A stretch of DNA of 10,506 nucleotides, taken from contig JAOUPZ010000082.1 of assembly GCA_029879595.1 (NCBI GenBank), positions 1-10,506 of the forward strand, in the 5' to 3' direction. The position numbers and the translations under genes are program-made. Position 1 is the first letter of the stretch; each line of letters opens with the position of its first letter. The notes beneath the pieces were generated by a model, which saw nothing but the letters and a program-made list of their open reading frames with translations, ran no database searches and was not told the origin of the DNA. The DNA is from Deltaproteobacteria bacterium (lineage in GTDB: Bacteria; SAR324; JACQKK01). This document shows positions 1-6,163 of the stretch, in pieces.

Positions 1-3000
1 CTGCACTTCAACATGCCGCATGGACTCCACGAATTTCTCAAGGTAAACATCGCCATTGCCAAAGGCGCCCTGGGCCTCGGCGCTGGTTTTCACGAACGTC
101 TCACGGAATTCGTCCGGATCGTAAACAACACTCATTCCCTTGCCCCCGCCCCCGAAGGCGGCCTTGATCAATACCGGATATCCAATTTCGGCGGCGATCT
201 GGGCGGCACGGTCCGGGCTGTCCACCACGCCCTGCGAGCCGGGCACAACGCCCACCTCCAGCTTTCTGGCCGTAGCGATGGCATTGGATTTATTGCCCAT
301 TCTTTCCATGGAGAACGACCGCGGGCCGATGAAATTCAGCCCGTGCCGGCGGCAGAGGGTGGCAAAGTTGGGGCTTTCGGACAAAAATCCAATTCCGGGA
401 TGAATGGCGTCCACCTGCTCCTGGTCAGCGATGCGGATAACGCTGAGGCCGTTCAGATAGCTGTCGGACGGAGTGTTGCCCCCCAGGCAGACCAGGCGGT
501 CCTTGCCGGTAAGCATTCGGGCAGCCCGGCTTTCCATGTCCGCGTCGGATTGGACCAGCACCACTTTGATCCCGGCATCGTGGGCTGCGGATATCAACCT
601 GATGGCCGTACATCCACGGGCATGAACCAGCATGGTCTTGATGGCGCCAAAGGTGATCAGCCCCATGGGCACCGTTTCGCCCTCGGTCATCTCGCTCTGG
701 CTGGGCCTGTATTCACCCTGGAGGACCCGGCCCAGCACATCGGGCACCGTTTCGGAGGGAATGGGTATATCCGGGTCGATCCGCCGGATCTGCTCATCAA
801 TTTCCTCATCGAAGGGATTGGCAACCAGACCATCCATGCTGCCTTCCACCCGGCTCAGATAGTTGGCCAGGATGGCGTCGGTCGGCAGATGACTGGGCAC
901 CACGCGCTGGCCGGCAAAGGGTATGACCGACCCGGAAAGATAGTAGGTCCTGGTCAGGCGGTGAGTGACAAAGCTGGCCTGGGCGCCCCCGGTGCAGTCG
1001 CGGTATCCGAAGCAGACCACAGGCAGATCGAAGTCCTTGACGAATCTGGTGATGCGGTTATTGAGCACAGCCATGGAAAAAAGCGCCCCGGCCCCCTCCT
1101 TGGTCTGCATTCCTCCGGAGGAAATGAACATCACCACCGGCAGTTTCTTATGCGCGCATTCCACCATCAGCTTGCAGACCTTCTCACCGGCCGCCATATC
1201 AAACGCCCCCGCCTGGAACTGGGAGTTGCTGACCACCAGGCCCACCTTGTTGACTGTCTGGCCATGCTTGAAGTCCGCCAGCCCCGTCACCACACCCGAT
1301 GGCGGAATATTGCTTTCCAGGGCCCGCTCGATGGAATGCCGGAACCCGGGAAAGCGAACCGGATCGGATGTCATCAGATCCGCGTTCAGCTCGGTGAAGT
1401 TGGTGAAAAAAGCATCGATAATTCTTTTTGGCGGGAGGGGATTGTTCCGCTTGACCGAGTTCAGCTGATTTTGAATCAGCAGGTCCTGATAGGCTCTGTT
1501 CAGCCGGTTCCAGAAATCCTTGATGCCGATATTACGGGGGTTGATCTTGCCGTCGAACTCCTCCTCTCCCCGGGCCGCCTCGTAATAAGATGGCAGCAGT
1601 TTGGTGTAGAAGTATGTGAGGATCCCGAACAGGGGCTCGCTCAGGCGGGGGAAGGCCAGTCTTTTCCAGTCGCTCACCTGGCGAATCAGCTTTTCGGAGT
1701 CTTTCCTGGAGGTGATCTTTTCCAGCCAGTCGAAGAACTCCGGATATTCATCCACCCGCCCGCTTTTCTTGCCCATTGACGGCAGGGATGACGAGGCCTG
1801 CCTGAATGCCGTGTTCAGCAGGTTTTCCATGGTGGCACGGGTGATCTGGTTGGTATTTTTCAGCTCCATGGCGATGGTGGGCAGGTTTTCCACCAGCCGG
1901 TCATACAGAAGATCGAAAAGCACCAGGTTTTGCACAACCTCGGGAAACACATCCCGGATGGCCTCATGACGCAAGGCATCCAGAACGGTGGCATGCTCCA
2001 CATCGGGCAGTCCCTTGAAGGGTTTGTATTCCTCCAAAAGCCCCAGCAGTTGCTCCAGGTTGCCCCGGGCGTCAATCTTCCAGAAATTGTACATGTACAA
2101 CCCAAGTTCCACGGCCAGTTCAGCGGTGGACTTGCGGTAGTTTTCCTCCGGCGTGCCGATAAAGAATGTGGCCAGCCGTCCTCTCTCCTGCCCCAGGGCC
2201 TTCTGGTTTTCCGTCATCCGCTTGTAGCGCTTGGTCAGTTCCTCGTCGTACCTTATTTCAAGCGGCTCGTTGATCCAGCGCTCCAGCCGCCCCTGGCGGT
2301 CGCGCTCCAGCCGATCCTGTAGCTCTCCGCTTGGCAGTTCTGATGCCACCAGCCGAGAATACCTGCTGGTGGACTGGCTGGTGAGCCTTCTGCGCAGCTT
2401 CAGATAGCGGTGGAACCTGTAGACGGCCCCGAAAACATTCAGACGCCCCGTGGGTGTTTTCCTCACCACCCTGTTTTCCTCGACCAGCAGGTCGGTGGGA
2501 CGAAGGTAATTGGTGATATTGTCCTTGTAATGGTCGAAGAAATAATCGTTGCGGGTGTCGGTAAGAAACTCTTTGGCGTTTTTCTCGATTTCTGAGATGG
2601 CGGAGAATATGGCGTCCAGCAGCGGCCTGGGAGAAGCGCTTTCCAGGGGCGAATAATCCACCACCGCATCCAGGTACCCCGCCTTGCATAACTCAAACGA
2701 GGAGACCCCGATGAACTTGGCGCACTCCTGCCAGGAGAGGTTGTAGTTGTAGGCGATATCGCTGAGCCCCTGGGGGTGGATGGTGTTGAATACCCCGTCA
2801 CGGACGCTGAGCAGGATGTTGGTGGTGGCCAGCGGGATGGCCCCGCCGGAATACCCCATGCCGAATACCACCCCCACGGTCGGGGTGGGCATGCTGGACA
2901 TCTCGGTAATCAGATCGGATATGGAGTGGGCCTGGTTTTGCCGGTTGGCCTCCTCGCCGGCGTCGGCCCCCGGAGTGTCCATGAAAGTTACGATGGGAGT

Positions 3001-3441
3001 GCTGTACTCCGAATAGTATCGCATCAGTTCGGTGGCCCGGCGATGGTGGCGCGGCATCCACACGCCGTTCTTGCTCTTGCGGTTCTGGGCCAGCATCACC
3101 ACGCGCCTGGTCCGGCCTTCATAGGTAAAGTTGATCTCGGCAAGATAAAGCGGGCCCTCGCTAACCTCATGGACAATCGATCCGCCCAGCTTGTGGATGA
3201 CCTCCGGCGCGCTAAGCCGCTTGGGGTTCTCCGAAGGGAGCACCGTCTCACGGATATACTTGTCCACATTCAGCCTGCGCAGCCTCTTGATGGAGCGCTC
3301 CACCTCCCCCATGGAAAGGACCCCCACCAGTCCCGGTTCCCTGATGAAAGGGGGAAGATTGCCGGAAAGAAGCGGGAACTCCGATGCCATCCTTTCCGCT
3401 TCGATAAAAGGAAGCTTTTTATTGATTGTGTTTTTTACCAT
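1..3441 (-). CDS. Multidomain acyl-CoA/acetyl-CoA carboxylase (AccA-like, AccD-like and biotin carboxylase domains fused), 3' end off the window
   Basis: The frame is open for 1147 codons from ATG 3441 to the left edge, so the C-terminus is missing. It would make malonyl-CoA (or a related carboxyacyl-CoA) from the acyl-CoA, ATP and bicarbonate, the first committed step of fatty-acid synthesis. Residues about 90-290 resemble the alpha carboxyltransferase: MDTPGAD at 154-160, GMGYSGGA at 194-201, then IHPQG. Residues about 300-715 are a helical, charged stretch with no family I recognise. Residues about 719-880 resemble the beta carboxyltransferase: ISSGG at 773-777, CTGGAQASF near 816-824, FAGQRV at 842-847. 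Biotin carboxylase starts near 926: HPGIGFLSES at 1014-1023 and the ATP-grasp loop around K1093 with GGGGKGM. A biotinyl domain may follow outside the window. The AccD Cys4 zinc ribbon is absent. The start has only a distant AGG. A propionyl-CoA-type substrate cannot be excluded. Confidence 0.92.
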   Translation of the reverse strand, partial: MVKNTINKKLPFIEAERMASEFPLLSGNLPPFIREPGLVGVLSMGEVERSIKRLRRLNVDKYIRETVLPSENPKRLSAPEVIHKLGGSIVHEVSEGPLYLAEINFTYEGRTRRVVMLAQNRKSKNGVWMPRHHRRATELMRYYSEYSTPIVTFMDTPGADAGEEANRQNQAHSISDLITEMSSMPTPTVGVVFGMGYSGGAIPLATTNILLSVRDGVFNTIHPQGLSDIAYNYNLSWQECAKFIGVSSFELCKAGYLDAVVDYSPLESASPRPLLDAIFSAISEIEKNAKEFLTDTRNDYFFDHYKDNITNYLRPTDLLVEENRVVRKTPTGRLNVFGAVYRFHRYLKLRRRLTSQSTSRYSRLVASELPSGELQDRLERDRQGRLERWINEPLEIRYDEELTKRYKRMTENQKALGQERGRLATFFIGTPEENYRKSTAELAVELGLYMYNFWKIDARGNLEQLLGLLEEYKPFKGLPDVEHATVLDALRHEAIRDVFPEVVQNLVLFDLLYDRLVENLPTIAMELKNTNQITRATMENLLNTAFRQASSSLPSMGKKSGRVDEYPEFFDWLEKITSRKDSEKLIRQVSDWKRLAFPRLSEPLFGILTYFYTKLLPSYYEAARGEEEFDGKINPRNIGIKDFWNRLNRAYQDLLIQNQLNSVKRNNPLPPKRIIDAFFTNFTELNADLMTSDPVRFPGFRHSIERALESNIPPSGVVTGLADFKHGQTVNKVGLVVSNSQFQAGAFDMAAGEKVCKLMVECAHKKLPVVMFISSGGMQTKEGAGALFSMAVLNNRITRFVKDFDLPVVCFGYRDCTGGAQASFVTHRLTRTYYLSGSVIPFAGQRVVPSHLPTDAILANYLSRVEGSMDGLVANPFDEEIDEQIRRIDPDIPIPSETVPDVLGRVLQGEYRPSQSEMTEGETVPMGLITFGAIKTMLVHARGCTAIRLISAAHDAGIKVVLVQSDADMESRAARMLTGKDRLVCLGGNTPSDSYLNGLSVIRIADQEQVDAIHPGIGFLSESPNFATLCRRHGLNFIGPRSFSMERMGNKSNAIATARKLEVGVVPGSQGVVDSPDRAAQIAAEIGYPVLIKAAFGGGGKGMSVVYDPDEFRETFVKTSAEAQGAFGNGDVYLEKFVESMRHVEVQ

Positions 3442-3502
3442 TCTTTTTTTTAAACCTGCGAAGTGCGACCTTTTTCCCAGACCAGTGATCCTGTTTTTTC
3501 AT
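3419..3502 (-). CDS. Possible 27-residue basic leader peptide overlapping the carboxylase start
   Basis: ATG 3502 opens a 27-codon frame ending with TAA at 3421-3419. It overlaps the first 23 nt of the carboxylase gene in another frame. The peptide starts MKKQDHWSGKK and is rich in Lys and Arg (about 11 of 27), with no hydrophobic segment. A GGGGTG stretch sits just before the ATG. An even shorter frame (8 codons from ATG 3526) ends in a TGA that overlaps this ATG as ATGA. If translated, it could couple ribosomes to the poorly preceded carboxylase ATG. It may equally be chance in an A-rich leader. I know of no family. Confidence 0.2.
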   Translation of the reverse strand: MKKQDHWSGKKVALRRFKKKNGKKHNQ

Positions 3503-3660
3503 TCACCCCACTCTTGCCTGATCATCCTGCCTTCCTGGCGAGGAGGTCAGAAAAAAAGCTCCTTTGGCGTGATTCTCTTATTTATATACCACAATCATTG
3601 GAAAGATATGAAACAGCAAATGTGAAAAAATTACCCGTCAGCGCGCCCCTGGCTCTGTCT
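3442..3660 (-). promoter_or_regulatory. Leader region of the carboxylase gene with a weak extended -10 candidate
   Basis: This AT-rich 219-bp gap lies between the barrel gene stop and the carboxylase ATG. Read on the minus strand, 3591-3583 gives TGG followed by TATATA, an extended -10 type match, but I find no good -35. Closer to the gene there are two very short overlapping reading frames and an A8 run (3444-3451) just before the ATG. No hairpin followed by a T-run is visible after the upstream gene, so read-through from it is possible. The promoter call is weak. Confidence 0.3.
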
Positions 3661-4533
3661 TCAGAAAAGACGGCGCAGCCCCAGGGCGAAAAAGTTTGAT
3701 CCAACCCCCTGTGGAGCAAAAACCCCCCAGATTCCAGACCGGTGATGGATCCGCAGTAAAAATTGATACAGGGGCAGGGAGTATTGTCCCAAAACGAGTT
3801 CCACGCCGATGTAATGCTGAAGTTTGTAGCGGGGCCCTGTTTTGCCTCCTCCCGGCCCGTCCTCATATTCCGGGGAGGAAAACGTATAAGAAACACCATC
3901 GAAATAGGCCAATTCCAGACCCAGGTCAAGAAAGGGATTCATATGGGGAGTGCGCAAACCGATGGCCCCGTGCCATTCGAAGGTATCCTGAATGCCGAAG
4001 TGCCTGGTAAGTTGCGTTTCCAGTTCAAGGCGCATCCCGTTGACCCTGTGTCTGAAGGGATAAAGCGTAAATGAGGGGATCAGCCAGACGGCATACTGGT
4101 AATTCAGGCCGTTGAAATAGGCGTCCTCCCAGGGGATGTCTCCCCCCAGGACCCGCCCCGGTATTTCCAGGAAGTTGACATCGGCCCCCCGGCCCCTGAA
4201 TAAGGTCAGCGCATGCCTTAACTCCCGTCGCCCGCCGGCAGGCGGGAGTTCAGCGCCACCCTCTCCGTCCTGGCTGACAAGGGGGATGGCCTCATCCCTG
4301 GCTCCACTGGCGGCGTGAACCGCCTGTGAGCAGCCCAGAAACAACAATACTGCCAGAAAAAGCAATACTGCCAAAAACAGCAATACTGCCCGAAACGTCG
4401 TCGTTTCCTGTGATTTTTTTTGGGGGGGGGATTTTAAATGCCGTGCGGAACGCAACCCGGCTGGAGTTCCCCGGAGCCCGCCCTGAATCGGCTTGATAAA
4501 ACAGGGGTGCAGTTCTCCGGGAAGCCTCATCAC
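3661..4533 (-). CDS. Outer-membrane beta-barrel protein with PagL-like HxS motif, unknown function
   Basis: The frame is 290 codons from GTG 4533, with ATG at 4530. A hydrophobic export segment lies at residues 49-67, followed by a plausible signal peptidase I site (AVHA-AS, after residue 74). A cysteine at 68 makes a lipoprotein possible but the lipobox is poor. The mature part (about 216 residues) alternates aromatic and polar residues and ends in Phe, as outer-membrane barrels do. Near the C-terminus is LRIHHRSG (260-267); its H264-x-S266 matches the spacing of the catalytic His and Ser of PagL lipid A deacylases. I see no acidic residue at the expected place about 12 residues later, so enzyme activity is doubtful. 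The 47-residue stretch before the signal sequence is odd and crosses C9 and A8 runs, so the true start is uncertain. The gene starts about 20 bp after kpsS and is probably cotranscribed with it. Barrel: fairly sure; function: unknown. Confidence 0.78.
   Translation of the reverse strand: MMRLPGELHPCFIKPIQGGLRGTPAGLRSARHLKSPPQKKSQETTTFRAVLLFLAVLLFLAVLLFLGCSQAVHAASGARDEAIPLVSQDGEGGAELPPAGGRRELRHALTLFRGRGADVNFLEIPGRVLGGDIPWEDAYFNGLNYQYAVWLIPSFTLYPFRHRVNGMRLELETQLTRHFGIQDTFEWHGAIGLRTPHMNPFLDLGLELAYFDGVSYTFSSPEYEDGPGGGKTGPRYKLQHYIGVELVLGQYSLPLYQFLLRIHHRSGIWGVFAPQGVGSNFFALGLRRLF
4220..4250. repeat. Intragenic palindrome in the barrel gene
   Basis: An 8-bp inverted repeat (AACTCCCG at 4220-4227, CGGGAGTT at 4243-4250) encloses a second possible stem, CCCGCC-GGCA-GGCGGG at 4231-4246. 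The two stems overlap and would be alternatives. It codes for the low-complexity part ELPPAGGRREL between the signal peptide and the barrel. It resembles a small dispersed palindromic element inserted in frame, but no second copy is seen in the window. Confidence 0.6.
4337..4390. repeat. Three tandem 18-bp repeats in the barrel gene signal sequence
   Basis: Three adjacent units (4337-4354, 4355-4372, 4373-4390) share the core CAATACTGCC and differ at only a few positions. On the minus strand each encodes the hexapeptide AVLLFL, so the hydrophobic core of the signal peptide is built from three copies. Gain or loss of a unit keeps the frame and changes the hydrophobic length by six residues. 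Confidence 0.93.
4414..4430. repeat. C9-A8 homopolymer pair in the barrel gene 5' region
   Basis: The plus strand shows T8 (4414-4421) followed by G9 (4422-4430), which is C9 then A8 in the coding sense. It encodes S-P-P-Q-K-K, residues 35-40 counted from GTG 4533, upstream of the signal segment. A single-base change here would put the signal peptide and barrel out of frame with the upstream starts. As written the frame is intact. Confidence 0.9.
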
Positions 4534-4550
4534 AGGGCTCGGAAACCGGG

Positions 4551-5819
4551 TCAGGTTGCCAGTTTCCTGGCTCTGACGGCTGTTTTCTGATCCAGCACTT
4601 CCGGTGACGGGGACAGATGCCTTTTCCAGAAAGATTCGTCCAGTTTCAGACCGCAGACCGTGTTGCTTTCGGAAAGGCGGTTGTAGAAACTCCCGTTCAG
4701 CTGGTTGGTCTCCATCAGGTAGGCCCTGTATGCGGCATTCAACTTGGTGTCAACCAGTCCCGGATGGAGCCAGAACTTATCCAGATCAAGCTGGCTGGTA
4801 AGCCCGGGCATGTTGTACACAGCCTCGCCCAGCACCTTTACCGGGGCGCCGTGCCAGAGGGAGGACAGGCCGACCGTGCTGTTGATAACCACCGTACCGG
4901 CGGCATGATCCAGCAGGGTGGGCAGATGCAGGTCGTGGACGTAAAACAGCCTGCCCGCCAGGTTGTACTTTCTTTCCAGCATTTTTATGGAGGCCGTGTA
5001 TTCGTTATAGGCCCTGTCCAGCGGGTGATGCTTGATCACCAGAACTGAGCTTTCCGAAGCATGCCCGGCAAATGACTCCACTACCTTTTCGATGAAGGCG
5101 AACACCGAATCGAAACTGGAGTGATGCCTGACCTGGCCATCGCAATGCACCTGAAGGGGCACCAGGAAAAACTTCTTGGAATGCTCTGTCACCAGATGGT
5201 TCAGCATCTTCCTTTCCTTGATGCCATACCAGAATTTCCGAATAAAGCCCTTGAACCAGCGGGATGTTTCTGAAAGAACCCCCAGTGGACGGTGGTGGTG
5301 GTAGTGGGGGTATTTCTTCCTGGCCATCGCGCTGGCCGTATAATAAACCATGGCCCAGATGGCGGTCCAAACAAAGACGTGGGCTGTTTTCTGGCACTGC
5401 CTTGCGACCGGCTGAGGGCGTCGGCGGAAATATGCGGGATCCCGGGGCTGGTCGGAACGGGCGTTTACCCCCCACTCTTCCAGCGTGATGAAATCAGGCC
5501 TGATATATCCTTCCTCAAAGACAAATGCCCTTACACCCATTTCGCGGGAAACGCTGATGGCCTGCTCGTGATGTTTCCTGGTATCACCAAACAAGTAGAG
5601 CCTTTCCACACCGTGTTTTTCGATGGTTTCCCTGAGAAAATCCGGGAACTCCCCGGAACTGCCGGTGAACTCGATGGGATTGGGGCCTTTATAGCAGAAC
5701 GCATCGCCACCGTTGAAATTTATCTTGCAGACGAAATAACCCCTGTTTTCGAGATCGCGGGCAAAATCCCCGAAAAACGGCCCAACAGGCCCCTGAAGTA
5801 ACAGCACTCTTCTTGACAC
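4551..5819 (-). CDS. kpsS: KpsS-like beta-Kdo transferase / capsule polysaccharide synthesis protein
   Basis: This 422-residue protein belongs to the capsule synthesis family (Capsule_synth) with KpsS. In group 2 capsule systems KpsS adds the first beta-Kdo to lysophosphatidylglycerol at the cytoplasmic face of the inner membrane, starting the linker on which the capsule is built. Visible motifs: LLLQGPVGPFF (6-16) and INFNGGD (33-39) near the N-terminus, FEEGYIRP (101-108), KHHPLD (263-268) and NSTVGLSS (313-320). The usual E. coli protein is about 390 residues, so this is slightly longer. The start is GTG at 5819; AAGGA at 5831-5827 sits 7 nt upstream and decides it. Its partner kpsC lies upstream across a 344-bp gap and the barrel gene follows closely. 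Residues about 145-165 are mildly hydrophobic but I would not call a membrane span. Family certain; precise acceptor lipid inferred. Confidence 0.92.
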   Translation of the reverse strand: MSRRVLLLQGPVGPFFGDFARDLENRGYFVCKINFNGGDAFCYKGPNPIEFTGSSGEFPDFLRETIEKHGVERLYLFGDTRKHHEQAISVSREMGVRAFVFEEGYIRPDFITLEEWGVNARSDQPRDPAYFRRRPQPVARQCQKTAHVFVWTAIWAMVYYTASAMARKKYPHYHHHRPLGVLSETSRWFKGFIRKFWYGIKERKMLNHLVTEHSKKFFLVPLQVHCDGQVRHHSSFDSVFAFIEKVVESFAGHASESSVLVIKHHPLDRAYNEYTASIKMLERKYNLAGRLFYVHDLHLPTLLDHAAGTVVINSTVGLSSLWHGAPVKVLGEAVYNMPGLTSQLDLDKFWLHPGLVDTKLNAAYRAYLMETNQLNGSFYNRLSESNTVCGLKLDESFWKRHLSPSPEVLDQKTAVRARKLAT

Positions 5820-5969
5820 AGGTTATTCCTTTTACCTCTTAGCCATGACAAAACCCGCACACCATCGGCTTGGCCACCGAGGGAATGCTGCCCCAATAAG
5901 TTTGTTTCTAATTGCTTCCTAAGTATACGGCAATCGGTTTGCCCGCTGTTATTTTTTCAGCTTTTTGCA

Positions 5970-5998
5970 ATATTAACCGCTTTTTTATTATCAGGCAA
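5970..5998 (-). promoter_or_regulatory. Candidate sigma-70 promoter for kpsS
   Basis: Read on the minus strand, TTGCCT (5998-5993) and TAATAT (5975-5970) are separated by exactly 17 bp. Each matches the consensus at 4 of 6 positions. It lies in an AT-rich stretch about 150 bp upstream of the kpsS GTG, which would leave a leader of roughly 140 nt. Confidence 0.35.
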
Positions 5999-6024
5999 CC
6001 TTTCTTTTTTCCAGTAAATCCAAG

Positions 6025-6046
6025 AAGGACTGCTCAGGGAGTCCTT
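6025..6046. repeat. Inverted repeat downstream of kpsC
   Basis: AAGGACT (6025-6031) and AGTCCTT (6040-6046) form a perfect 7-bp stem with an 8-nt loop, and outer CAA/TTG bases can extend it after a mismatch. It lies about 120 nt past the kpsC stop. On the minus strand no T-run follows, so it is not a standard intrinsic terminator. It could stabilise the 3' end of the kpsC transcript. Confidence 0.45.
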
Positions 6047-6163
6047 TATTGCCTGTAATAATATGTCCTAAGACAAATCGAACTATATGGTCTGCTCAAT
6101 AAATTTTTTCACCTGTCCACCCTGCCAGGGCGACCGGAAAATACTTTTATACAATATGAACAG

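Larger units (their letters stand above)
5820..6163 (-). other. 344-bp non-coding gap between kpsC and kpsS
   Basis: This stretch is AT-rich compared with the genes either side. It holds an inverted repeat after kpsC (6025-6046), a candidate promoter for kpsS (5998-5970) and a small GGCAA/TTGCC inverted repeat (5929-5943). I looked for the JUMPstart/ops element (GGCGGTAG) typical of RfaH-controlled capsule operons and did not find it. No convincing gene is visible. Confidence 0.7.

Noticed and set aside
13..1779. 588-codon open frame on the plus strand
   Set aside because: It is antisense to the carboxylase, which shows clear domain motifs in its own frame. The plus-strand product has no recognisable motif and reads as a GC-driven shadow.
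4320..4335. Lipoprotein signal (LFLGC) in the barrel protein
   Set aside because: The residue at -3 is Phe, a poor lipobox, and a normal signal peptidase I site follows six residues later; barrels of this type are not usually lipoproteins. It is not excluded.
5820..5890. Short frame ending in CGFCHG upstream of kpsS as a small metal-binding peptide
   Set aside because: Only about eight codons from its ATG, with no ribosome site and no further support.
6025..6046. Intrinsic terminator after kpsC
   Set aside because: The stem is present but no T-run follows on the transcribed strand, so it is listed only as an inverted repeat.
5820..6163. JUMPstart/ops element for RfaH control of the capsule genes
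   Set aside because: No GGCGGTAG core is present; the nearest GCGGTTA-type match is partial and part of the promoter candidate.
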